From assembly GCA_016712525.1 (NCBI GenBank), contig JADJQX010000007.1, positions 1,488,001 to 1,552,000 on the forward strand: a stretch of DNA of 64,000 nt. The letters are read 5' to 3'. The position numbers were made by a program, and so were the translations under genes. Shown in pieces: positions 52,279 to 60,204 of this stretch; position 1 is the first letter of the stretch; each line of letters opens with the position of its first letter. Source of the DNA: Myxococcales bacterium (lineage in GTDB: Bacteria > Myxococcota_A > Polyangia > Polyangiales > Polyangiaceae). A model generated the notes under the pieces. It did not search any database. It was not told the origin of the DNA and saw nothing but the letters and a program-made list of their open reading frames with translations.

Positions 52279-53871
52279 TCAGCGCGAGGTCTGGAGCGTG
52301 CTCGTCGGTTTGGGCGTCGGTGCGGCCGTCGCCGGTGTCGGCGGGGTCGCAGGCGGAGTCGCGGGGGGCGTCGCCGGGGGGCTCACCGGAGGCTTCTTTC
52401 CGCCCTGAGGCGGGGTCGCGGGCACCTTCGGCACCACCGCCACTGCCGTCGCCGAAGGAGGCGGGGCCGCGGTCGCCGCGACGGTGGCGCTCGGGACCTC
52501 GGCCGTCGGAGCCGCCGAGTGGCTCGGAGGGGCCGTCGGAGCGGTCGTCACCGGCACCTCGGCCGATGCGCTCGCGCTCCCGGCGGTGCCCGAGCCGCCC
52601 GAGGACTTCTTGCCCACGACGGTGTACGCGCCGATGCCGACCGTCACGAGGAGGAGGAAGGCGCCGATGCCCACGAAAATGCCGGTGTTCGAGCCGCGCG
52701 AGGGCACGCCCGCGACCGACGAGCCCTCGGGCATCAGCTCGGCGCCCGAGTGGCCTTGGGGTTGCGCGACGAACCCGCCCGAGCCGAGCGCCGCGGTGGC
52801 CGCGACGGGCACGTTGACCGGGTTGCCCGTGTTGGCGCCGAACGCCGGCACCGACGCGTGCGACGGGCGCATGGGCGTTTGAGGCAGGTACCCGGCCTGG
52901 GAGATGGGTTGCGTGTACCCTGCACCTTGAGGGATCGCGAGGGCCCCGCTCGGGGCTTGGGCGCGCCCGACCGCGACGACCGGGAGGTGCGCGTACGCCG
53001 GCGCGAACGGCGCGAGGTGCGCCGCGAGCTCGGCCACGGTCGCGAACCGATGCTGCGGCTGCCGCTGGAGGCATCGCATGACGACGGCCTCGAGCTCGGG
53101 GCTCACGTGCGGCGCGCGCTGCCGAACCGGGAGCGGATCCTGCTCGAGGATCGCCGCGAAGAGCTCACCGAGGTTCTCGCCGTTGTAGGGCACGGCGCCG
53201 GTGAGAAGCTCGTAGAGGATGACCCCGAGGGCCCAGATGTCGGCGCGCACATCGACGCTCTTCGAGCTGCGGAGCTGCTCGGGCGACATGTAGAGCGGAG
53301 AGCCCAGCATGGCCTTGGTCGACGTGAGCGCGCCGCTCATCGGCCCGAGGCTGTTTTGGGCCTTCGAGATGCCGAAATCGAGGACCTTGACGATCTTCGA
53401 GCCGTCGGGCTTCGTGGCGAGGAAGAGGTTCGACGGCTTGAGATCGCGGTGGATGATGCCGAGCTTGTGCGCCGCGTGGATGGCGTCGGCGGCCTGGAGC
53501 AGGTAGCTACACGCCTCGTCGGGCGGGAGCGAGGCGCGGGTCTCGAGGAGCTGCGAGAGGTCTTGCCCCTCGAGGTACTCCATCACCATGTACTGGAGCC
53601 CGTTCGACCCCGACACGTCCACGTCGACCACGCGGGCGACGTGCTCGTTCAAAATGTTCGCGGCGGCGCGCGCCTCTTGGCGGAACCGCGCGTTCGCTTC
53701 TTCGTTCGCGGCGGCCTCGGCGAGGAGGAACTTGACGGCCACACGCTGCCCGAGCCCCTCGTGCTGGGCCGAAAAAACGGCGCCCATGCCGCCCTTTCCG
53801 AGGAGCCTCTCGATGCGGTACTTCCCCTGGAAGAGGTCCCCGGGCACGGGTAATTCGGCTGGTTTGTTCAT
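52279..53871 (-). CDS. Ser/Thr protein kinase with C-terminal TM and Pro/Ala/Thr tail
   Basis: A 530-residue kinase. The kinase domain spans about 18-285: LLGKGGMGAVFSA, K47, HRDLKPSN at 141-148, DFG at 165-167 and SPEQ. A Gly/Pro/Ala linker follows, then one membrane helix (about 400-420, IFVGIGAFLLLVTVGIGAY) and a long Ser/Thr/Pro/Ala tail predicted outside the membrane. All catalytic residues are present. ATG 53871 places the kinase domain right at the N-terminus; the upstream in-frame codons to 53955 look non-coding. Partners are unknown. The adjacent TPR/PEGA-like gene downstream may be linked. Confidence 0.88.
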   Translation of the reverse strand: MNKPAELPVPGDLFQGKYRIERLLGKGGMGAVFSAQHEGLGQRVAVKFLLAEAAANEEANARFRQEARAAANILNEHVARVVDVDVSGSNGLQYMVMEYLEGQDLSQLLETRASLPPDEACSYLLQAADAIHAAHKLGIIHRDLKPSNLFLATKPDGSKIVKVLDFGISKAQNSLGPMSGALTSTKAMLGSPLYMSPEQLRSSKSVDVRADIWALGVILYELLTGAVPYNGENLGELFAAILEQDPLPVRQRAPHVSPELEAVVMRCLQRQPQHRFATVAELAAHLAPFAPAYAHLPVVAVGRAQAPSGALAIPQGAGYTQPISQAGYLPQTPMRPSHASVPAFGANTGNPVNVPVAATAALGSGGFVAQPQGHSGAELMPEGSSVAGVPSRGSNTGIFVGIGAFLLLVTVGIGAYTVVGKKSSGGSGTAGSASASAEVPVTTAPTAPPSHSAAPTAEVPSATVAATAAPPPSATAVAVVPKVPATPPQGGKKPPVSPPATPPATPPATPPTPATAAPTPKPTSTLQTSR

Positions 53872-54020
53872 AGCGAAGCTCGGGCGAGTCGAGCGCGAGG
53901 CGAAAAGAGCCTCCCCCTCCGACAGAAAGGTACCGAATCGCCCACCCGGGGACAAGCTCGCGGGCTCGAAAGAGGGCGATCCCCGCGGCCGAGGGCCGAG
54001 GCCGCCGCGCGCGAGGCCCC

Positions 54021-54048
54021 GAAACGAAAAAGGCCCGGGAGACGGGCC
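54021..54048 (-). terminator. Intrinsic terminator downstream of tRNA-Thr
   Basis: On the minus strand AAGGCCCG and CGGGCCTT (54041-54048 with 54028-54035) form an 8-bp stem with a 5-base loop, followed by TTTCGTT. It lies 12 bases past the tRNA end. Confidence 0.85.
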
Positions 54049-54060
54049 TTCGCGAGAACC

Positions 54061-54135
<75 letters not shown>

Positions 54136-54148
54136 GATGACGGCCGCG

Positions 54149-54177
54149 GAAGTACGCGGCCTCGCGAGATCCGTCAA
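54149..54177 (-). promoter_or_regulatory. Candidate promoter of tRNA-Thr
   Basis: On the minus strand TTGACG (54172-54177) and TACTTC (54149-54154) have a 17-base spacer, 13 bases before the tRNA start. Confidence 0.5.
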
Positions 54178-54221
54178 GCAGATTCGGCTTACCTCACCGA
54201 GACCGCGGGTTTTCCGAGGGC

Positions 54222-55781
54222 TCATGCCGCCGCGACGCGCCTCGAGCCCGAGGCGATCGCCGTGGACGCGTAGCGCGCGAGCGCCATGATGGAGTGCTGC
54301 GGGTTGACGCCGAGGTTCGTCGGGAAGACGGACGAGTCGACGACCCAGAGCCGGTCGGTGCCGTGGACCGCGAACGAGGGGTCGACCACCGACGTGCCCG
54401 CGTTCGGCCCCATGCGCGCGGCCCCGAACAAGTGGCTCGAGACGAGCCCGTACGCGCGCGGATCGAGCGGCCCCTCGCGAAGGAGCCGGATCTCGTCGGG
54501 AGAGCGGAGGACGGTCGGCAATCCGAAGACGCCGGGCCACACCTCACGAGCGCCGGCGTCGAAGAAGAGCTCGGCGATCGTCGCCAGCGCCTTCCGCGCG
54601 ATGCGCATGTCGTCCTCTGTGGGAGAGTATCGGATGACGTCGTTTCCGAAGACGTCGCGGGAGATCTCTCCCTCGGCGCGCGCCCGGAGCTGCGCCACCC
54701 AAACACCGACGTCGTCGAGGTGCGCCATACGCGAGAGGAGGTCGTGCCCGACACCGGGGAGACGCGCCGCCGCGAGCTCGGGAGGCATGCCGATCGTCTC
54801 GAGCTTGAAGCGCTCGGTGGCACGAAAGTGCGTGCTCTCGGCCCCCTGCGTGGCGCCGAAGGTCATGTGCACCGTGCGGTCGAAGAGCGCCCCCATGCCC
54901 ACGCCAGGGTGGACCTGGAAATGCTTGCCGAGGGCCTTCGCGCGGACCCCCGAGCGACGGAGGAGGTTCGGGGTCTGGATGGTGCTCGCGGCGACCAAGA
55001 CGCCGAGGCGCGCGCGAAGGTGCACCGGGGCACCGCCTTTGGCCCGCCCAACGACGCCGACGGCGCGGCTCCCCCTCACCTCCACGTGCGACACCTTGCA
55101 CGACGTGTAGATCCGCGCCCCGAGCCGCAGCGCCCAAGGCACGTAGGTGACCGACATGCTCTGCTTGCGCGCGTTCGGGCACCCTTGGAGGCACCGCGCG
55201 CTCCCTTCGCAGCCGGCGTCGTAGCGGCGCATCGGAGCGGCGTCGTAGCCGCGTTTCTTGCACTGTTCGAGGAAGAGACGGCTGTTCTCGCCGAGCACGT
55301 CCGGGGCCACGCTGCGCACCGACAGATCGCGCTCGAGGGCGTCGAAGTGCGGCTCGAGGTCTCGCTCCGGGAGGTCGACGCCGAAGCGCTCCTTCCACTC
55401 CACGAGGACGTCCCCAGGGATACGCCACGCGATCGCCGAGTTCACGAACGTGCTCCCGCCGACGGCGGACCCCTGCAAGATCGGGATGAAAGCGCGGCCC
55501 TGCGCGACCTGCATGCCACGGTCACGGATGGCCGCGGAGAAGATCCCGTCGACCGAAGGGCTCGTGTCCCGCGTTCGAATCCATGGCCCCTCTTCGACGA
55601 TGGCAACGCTGTAGCCGTGGCTCGCGAGCGTGTGCGCGGCGACGGCCCCCGACGCGCCCGACCCGACGACCACGAAGTCGACGTCGTCGGTCACGGGGCG
55701 CACGCGGAGGGACTCTCCGGCGACCACGGAGGCCTCGTGCCCGTCGTCCGCGAAGGCGCGGCCATCATGCGGCGTCGTCAT
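54222..55781 (-). CDS. GMC-family FAD oxidoreductase
   Basis: A 519-residue flavoprotein. The dinucleotide-binding motif is VVGSGASGAVAAH (38-50) with the acidic end of the second strand in IVEEG. Residues about 187-207 hold a Cys-rich stretch (GCEGSARCLQGCP), found in the long-chain alcohol/gluconate-type GMC branch. The C-terminus has VNPQHSIMALA, where the catalytic His of GMC enzymes lies. It should oxidise an alcohol or sugar; the substrate is unknown. AAGGAG lies about 8 bases before ATG 55781. Its start overlaps the end of the small subunit-like gene by 17 bases, and both lie downstream of the GntR gene in one operon. Confidence 0.85.
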   Translation of the reverse strand: MTTPHDGRAFADDGHEASVVAGESLRVRPVTDDVDFVVVGSGASGAVAAHTLASHGYSVAIVEEGPWIRTRDTSPSVDGIFSAAIRDRGMQVAQGRAFIPILQGSAVGGSTFVNSAIAWRIPGDVLVEWKERFGVDLPERDLEPHFDALERDLSVRSVAPDVLGENSRLFLEQCKKRGYDAAPMRRYDAGCEGSARCLQGCPNARKQSMSVTYVPWALRLGARIYTSCKVSHVEVRGSRAVGVVGRAKGGAPVHLRARLGVLVAASTIQTPNLLRRSGVRAKALGKHFQVHPGVGMGALFDRTVHMTFGATQGAESTHFRATERFKLETIGMPPELAAARLPGVGHDLLSRMAHLDDVGVWVAQLRARAEGEISRDVFGNDVIRYSPTEDDMRIARKALATIAELFFDAGAREVWPGVFGLPTVLRSPDEIRLLREGPLDPRAYGLVSSHLFGAARMGPNAGTSVVDPSFAVHGTDRLWVVDSSVFPTNLGVNPQHSIMALARYASTAIASGSRRVAAA

Positions 55782-56259
55782 GGCGATCTCCTTGTTTTTC
55801 AACGCGTTTTTCGCCCTTGCGGAGGGGCACGAGGGCGTCGCGAGCGGGCGGGCTCGTGACACGCTTCGCCACGGCGGGGTGCGCCGCGTAGAGCTGCGCG
55901 GCCTGGGCCTTGAGCAGGAAGACGATCTGCCGGAAGAGATAGATGGGGCTCGACGCCATGCCGACGAGGAGCGCCTCGCGATCGGCGACCGAGAGCGACC
56001 CGAACGCCGGGAACCGACGGAGCACGACGACCGGCGCGACCACGGCCACGATCCAGAGCGCCGCCCGGAGCGTGAGCGCGTGATCGAAGCGGGAGGTGCG
56101 GCAGAGGCGCGCGTAAAAGGCGGCCGGACCGAGCGACGTGATCGCGACCTCGCCGTCGCCTCGCGGGGGCTCCGGGAAGATGGCTGCGAACACCAGGGGC
56201 ACCCACCCGGCCTCGAGGGGCGAGAGGGGCGCGTGGGCGGCCCGAGACTCGGCGCTCAC
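55765..56259 (-). CDS. Small GMC-partner protein (gluconate-dehydrogenase subunit-3-like)
   Basis: A 164-residue protein with one or two hydrophobic stretches (LWIVAVVAPVVVL) and a pattern FPAFGSLSVADREALLVG that resembles the small accessory subunit found with membrane-bound GMC dehydrogenases. The assignment is tentative and leans on position. The GTG start overlaps the GntR stop (GTGA at 56256-56259) and the end overlaps the GMC gene, so all three are translationally coupled. No cytochrome c subunit is nearby. Confidence 0.65.
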   Translation of the reverse strand: MSAESRAAHAPLSPLEAGWVPLVFAAIFPEPPRGDGEVAITSLGPAAFYARLCRTSRFDHALTLRAALWIVAVVAPVVVLRRFPAFGSLSVADREALLVGMASSPIYLFRQIVFLLKAQAAQLYAAHPAVAKRVTSPPARDALVPLRKGEKRVEKQGDRHDDAA

Positions 56260-57149
56260 GGCTTCTTCCTCGGCTTCGGGGCGCTCGGCTTCTTCGGCGC
56301 TTCGGCGCGCGGCTTCGGGCCGTCGTCGGTCGTCGGGGCGTTGCGCTCGAGCCACTCGGCGTCGTGGGCCTCGAGCGCGGAGCGCACCTGCGTGCGCGCG
56401 AGGTCCGCGTCACGGGTCGCGAGGAGCGCGAGGATCGCGTCGTAGAGCACGAGCGCTTGCTCGCGCCGGTCGTAGAGGCGAGCGACGAGCTCGGGGTACT
56501 CGTCGGGGAAACGAGCGAACGAGTTCAACACGAGCTCGAACCCGACGTTGCCCGCCGCGCGGACGAGCGCGCGCTGGAAGGCCATGTCCCCTCGTGCGTA
56601 GAGCACGGCGTCGTGGAGGCGGCCCTTCTGCTCGTCCCTGAGCTGCTCGAGCACGCGCACGTCTTCCTCGGTGTGGCGCACGGCCGCGAGGGCCATGGTC
56701 TCGGCCGACAGCGCGCGCCGCACCTCGAGGATGTCGGCCATGAGCTTGCGCCAGGTCGGCTCGCCGGGCGCGAGGGAGGCCACGAGCGTCGGGAGCGTGT
56801 CGAGCCCCGCACGCTCGCGCCACGACGCGACCAACGTACCGGCCCCGTGGCGCGTGGTGATGAGGCCGAGCGCCTCGAGCCGCGCGAGCGCCGCGCGCAA
56901 CGTGAGCCGGTTCACGCCGAGGGCGAGCGAGAGCTCCCGCTCCGAGGGCAGGCGCGACCCGGGGGCCAAGCGCCCCGCGAGGATCTCGGCCTGGAGCCGC
57001 TCGGCGACCGCGTCGACCACGCTCGACCGCGCGATGGGCACGAGCGACATGACCTTCGAGGCGTCGTCCGCGGAGGCCTTGGCGGAAGCCTCGGCGATGG
57101 GGCTGGAGAGGGAGGGCGGCGGTTTGGGGGAGGAGGGGGGGCGGGCCAT
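56256..57149 (-). CDS. GntR/FadR-type transcriptional regulator
   Basis: A 297-residue regulator. A flexible N-terminus (1-40) precedes a winged HTH (about 42-110) with the GntR signature RLPSERELSLALGVNRLTLRAALARLEALGLI. A helical FCD-like effector domain follows (about 120-260). A Lys/Pro-rich tail ends the protein. FadR-subfamily members bind small organic acids or acyl-CoA and leave DNA on binding. It heads the operon with the GMC oxidoreductase, and a palindrome lies 8 bases before its start, so self-regulation is likely. The inducer is probably the GMC substrate or product. Confidence 0.88.
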   Translation of the reverse strand: MARPPSSPKPPPSLSSPIAEASAKASADDASKVMSLVPIARSSVVDAVAERLQAEILAGRLAPGSRLPSERELSLALGVNRLTLRAALARLEALGLITTRHGAGTLVASWRERAGLDTLPTLVASLAPGEPTWRKLMADILEVRRALSAETMALAAVRHTEEDVRVLEQLRDEQKGRLHDAVLYARGDMAFQRALVRAAGNVGFELVLNSFARFPDEYPELVARLYDRREQALVLYDAILALLATRDADLARTQVRSALEAHDAEWLERNAPTTDDGPKPRAEAPKKPSAPKPRKKP

Positions 57150-57156
57150 GGGTTCC

Positions 57157-57175
57157 TGAGTGGTTCAATCACTTA
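57157..57175. promoter_or_regulatory. Palindromic operator upstream of the GntR gene
   Basis: TGAGTGGTTCAATCACTTA is an imperfect palindrome: 7 of 9 pairs match around a central C. It sits 8 bases upstream of the GntR start. Size and symmetry fit a FadR-type GntR site. Confidence 0.65.
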
Positions 57176-57323
57176 GCCATGGCTGGGCGGGCGCGCAACC
57201 CATTTCGCACACGACGGCCAAGCCGCGCTGGATTCCGGGATATCCGCGCGGGGAGAACGCGTAACGCCTTTCGCAGAGGACGAGCGGACGGCCCCTGGGC
57301 GATTGGTGTACCTTCGTTCGCCG

Positions 57324-58364
57324 ATGATCGACTTGAGGAGTGACACGGTCACGCGCCCCGGAGCCGCGATGCGCGCGGCCATGGCGAACGCCGAGGTCGG
57401 GGACGACGTCTTCGGAGAGGATCCGAGCGTGAACGCCCTCGAGGCCGAGGTCGCGGACCTGCTCGGCAAAGAGGCCGCGCTCTTCGTGAGCTCGGGGACC
57501 ATGGGCAACCAGCTCGCGATCGCCGCGCACACACGACCCGGCGACGAGGTCATCGTCGGCGAGGGGGCGCACGTCGTGTTCTACGAGAGCGGCGCGGGCC
57601 CCGCCCTCTCCGGCGTGCAGTTCGCCATCGCCGGGCGCGGAGGGCTCTTCGACGGCGACGACGTCCGCGAAAAGGCGCACCCGACCGACGCCTACTACTG
57701 CCCCCGCACCTCGCTCGTGTGTGTCGAGAACACCCACAACCGGGCGGGCGGGCGCGTCTTCCCCGAAGCTCAAATCGGCCGGATCGCCGAGGCCGCGCGC
57801 GCGCTCGGGCTGGGGCTCCACCTCGACGGGGCACGCCTCTGGAACGCGGCGGTCGCGACCGAGACGACGGTCGCCGAGCTCGCGCGCCCCTTCGATACGA
57901 TCAGCGTGTGTTTCTCGAAGGGCCTCGGCGCTCCGGCGGGGAGCGCGCTGGTCGGCCCGAAGGCCATCGTCGCCGAGGCCCGTCGCACACGAAAACGCTG
58001 GGGCGGCGGCATGCGCCAGGCAGGGATCTTGGCGGCGGCCGCGAGGTACGCGCTCGCGAATCATCGGGCTCGGCTCGCCGAGGATCACGCGAACGCGAGG
58101 AGCCTCGCCGAGCGCCTCGTCGCTCGAGGGGAATCGACGGGCCTCCGCGTGACGGCCCCCGAGACGAACCTCGTGGCGATCGACACCCGCGCGCCGGCCG
58201 ACGCCGTGGCGCGGCTCGTCGAAGAAGCGGGGGTTCGCGTGTCCGCCTCGGGGCCCTTTCGCCTCCGGGCCGTCACCCACCTCGACGTCTCGGCCGACAT
58301 GATGCGCGTCGCGGCGGACGCCATCGCCGACGCGCACGCCCGGCTCGTCGCGGAGGCACGATGA
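57324..58364 (+). CDS. ltaE: Low-specificity L-threonine aldolase
   Basis: A 346-residue PLP enzyme of the beta-eliminating lyase family. Motifs: MIDLRSDTVTRP at the N-terminus, VGDDVFGEDP, conserved H83 in GAHVVFYESG, D168 in HLDGARL and the PLP lysine K199 in VCFSKGLGAP. It splits threonine or allo-threonine to glycine and acetaldehyde. The length is normal. ATG 57324 is chosen because the family conserved sequence starts there; GTG 57303 is in frame but adds residues of no conservation. The stop overlaps the start of a TPR lipoprotein gene (ATGA). Confidence 0.92.
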   Translation: MIDLRSDTVTRPGAAMRAAMANAEVGDDVFGEDPSVNALEAEVADLLGKEAALFVSSGTMGNQLAIAAHTRPGDEVIVGEGAHVVFYESGAGPALSGVQFAIAGRGGLFDGDDVREKAHPTDAYYCPRTSLVCVENTHNRAGGRVFPEAQIGRIAEAARALGLGLHLDGARLWNAAVATETTVAELARPFDTISVCFSKGLGAPAGSALVGPKAIVAEARRTRKRWGGGMRQAGILAAAARYALANHRARLAEDHANARSLAERLVARGESTGLRVTAPETNLVAIDTRAPADAVARLVEEAGVRVSASGPFRLRAVTHLDVSADMMRVAADAIADAHARLVAEAR

Positions 58365-59476
58365 AACGCCTCGCTCACGCGCTCGTGACGGCGGCCGCCT
58401 TGGTCGCCTGCGGCCACTCCACGACCGAGTACCAGCGGTCGTTCGCCGAAGGTCGGCGCGCGTCGTCCGCGGGGAGGTTCTCCGAGGCGGCCGAGGCGTT
58501 CGCGCGGTCGGCCAAGCTCGCCGAGAAGGAGCGCGATCGGGACCACGCCGAGCTTTTGGCCGCGGTCGAGAAGGCCCGCGCGGGTGACGTCGCCGCGGCC
58601 CTGCGCGAGCTCGACGCGCTCGGGGCCCGCACCCCGACGAACGGGACACGCGAGGAGGCCCTCTACAAAGCCGCGGATCTACGAAGGAAATCGGGGTCCG
58701 AAGCGCGCGGGCTCGCCGACCTCCGCGCCTTCGTCGAGGCGCACCCGAGGAGCCCACTCGCCCGTCCGGCGCTGGGCCACGTGCTGCGCGCCCACGAAGG
58801 CGGCGACGAGAGCCCCGCCGGTCGCGCCAAAGGCTACGCCTTACTCGGCGAGCTCGCGGCGAAGGTCCCCCCCGAGACCGAGGTCGGTCAGAAGATCGCC
58901 TACGAGCGCGCCGCACGCACCGAGCCTCGCGAGGCTCGCGTGAAGGCGTACGTGGCCCTCGCCGACGCGTTCCCCTACCCCCGCGGGTCCTACTGGGACG
59001 ACGCCCTCTTCACCGCGGCGACGCTGGAGGACGAGGCCGGCCACCCGAGCGAGGCCATCGTGCTGCTGCGGCGTATCGTCGCCGAGCGGGAGACGTCGGA
59101 CGTGGTCGGGAGCTACCAGAGGCCCAAGCTCACGCCGGCGATGCGCCTCATCGCGCGCATCCAGGCCGAGAAGCTCCACGACCGGGACGCGGCTCGAAAG
59201 ACGCTCCACGAGCTCTACGCGAGCTACACCACGTCCCTCGAGCGAGACGACGCGCTCTGGGAGATCGCCAAGCTCCACCGCGAGGACAAACACGAAGACG
59301 AGGCCTGCGCGGCGCTCGAGACGCTCGTCGGGACGTTCCCGGACTCGCGCTACGTGCCGTGCGCGTCGGCGGTGTGCCCGCGCGTCGCGAGGCCGGCGAA
59401 GAGCCGTGCGCCCACGACCTGCCGAGGGTACCTCCTCCGCGAGAGCGCGACGGACGCGGCCGCGCCGAAGCCCTGA
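58361..59476 (+). CDS. TPR-repeat lipoprotein
   Basis: A 371-residue lipoprotein with lipobox ALVAC near residue 17, then TPR-like helical repeats through most of its length (ASSAGRFSEAAEAFARSAKL, DDALWEIAKLHRE). The pattern recalls envelope TPR lipoproteins such as BamD or CpoB-type proteins, but no specific match can be made. A Cys-containing C-terminus (CASAVCPRV...TTC) is unusual for TPR lipoproteins. It is coupled to ltaE by a 4-base overlap, although the two functions have no obvious link. Confidence 0.78.
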   Translation: MKRLAHALVTAAALVACGHSTTEYQRSFAEGRRASSAGRFSEAAEAFARSAKLAEKERDRDHAELLAAVEKARAGDVAAALRELDALGARTPTNGTREEALYKAADLRRKSGSEARGLADLRAFVEAHPRSPLARPALGHVLRAHEGGDESPAGRAKGYALLGELAAKVPPETEVGQKIAYERAARTEPREARVKAYVALADAFPYPRGSYWDDALFTAATLEDEAGHPSEAIVLLRRIVAERETSDVVGSYQRPKLTPAMRLIARIQAEKLHDRDAARKTLHELYASYTTSLERDDALWEIAKLHREDKHEDEACAALETLVGTFPDSRYVPCASAVCPRVARPAKSRAPTTCRGYLLRESATDAAAPKP

Positions 59477-59514
59477 CCCCCGGGTTCTCGGCGACATCGG
59501 GCCAGGAACGAAGA

Positions 59515-59532
59515 AGGGGCCCGAAGGCCCCT
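59515..59532 (-). terminator. Hairpin between convergent genes
   Basis: AGGGGCC/GGCCCCT with a tetraloop. On the minus strand it is followed by TCTTCGTTCC, so it probably ends the acidic-tailed gene. Confidence 0.55.
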
Positions 59533-59562
59533 CGAGACGATCCGAAGTCCCGCGCGCGCGGG

Positions 59563-59976
59563 TCAGCCTTCGGTCTCTTCCTCTTCTTCTTCCTCGTCGC
59601 CGTCCTCGTCGTCGAGGTCGTCGTCGTCCTCGTCGTCGAACTCGTCGTCCTCTTCCTCTTCTTCGTCCTTCTCCTCGTCGGGATCGGGGGTCGAGGCTTT
59701 TTTGTCGAACTTGATGTCGATGCCGACGTCACCGCGCTGCGCGTCGATCAGCTCGAAGAGCTCGTCGACGTCGTCGCCGGACCATTCGTCGAGCATGTCC
59801 GTGAGGAACTCGAAGAAGTCGCCGCTGTCGAGCCGACGCTCGATCTCTTCGACCTGCTCCTCCGTGAAGGCCTCGAGGATGTCTTCCCGCAACGTCTCGG
59901 TGTCGCCCTCCTCGATCGCATCCTGCGCCGAGAGCCGAATCTGCCGAACCGCACGCTTGTCGAGGACGATCTCCAT
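59563..59976 (-). CDS. Small protein with poly-acidic tail
   Basis: A 137-residue protein. Residues 1-95 form a helical domain (LDKRAVRQIRLSAQDAIEEG, DILEAFTEEQVEEIERRLDS); the last 40 or so are almost all Glu and Asp. The overall charge is extremely negative. Such tails occur in nucleic-acid-mimicking, histone-chaperone-like or polymerase-associated proteins, but I cannot assign the family. ATG 59976 is preceded by GGAGAAAAAAGGGA. It is divergent from the FHA protein gene. Confidence 0.7.
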   Translation of the reverse strand: MEIVLDKRAVRQIRLSAQDAIEEGDTETLREDILEAFTEEQVEEIERRLDSGDFFEFLTDMLDEWSGDDVDELFELIDAQRGDVGIDIKFDKKASTPDPDEEKDEEEEEDDEFDDEDDDDLDDEDGDEEEEEEETEG

Positions 59977-60184
59977 TCCCTTTTTTCTCCGGGCTCCGTG
60001 AGAGCTGCGGCGACCATTACGCAAAGGCCGCTACGCATGTCAACAGGACGAAAGAGCCATTTTCGCGTGACGGGGCGCGGCGCACGACGAGAGCCGCTGG
60101 CCAACCACATTTCCTCGCGGAACGACAGCGCTTCGCGCGAATCGACATCGTGACGTCGACCGCGCTTGACGATGAGGCGCGCCC

Positions 60185-60190
60185 TATTGT
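60185..60190 (+). promoter_or_regulatory. Candidate -10 element of the FHA gene
   Basis: TATTGT lies 14 bases before GTG 60205. If used, it excludes the upstream ATG 60172 and TTG 60166 as starts. Confidence 0.3.
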
Positions 60191-60204
60191 CCCATCTTGG
60201 TTGC

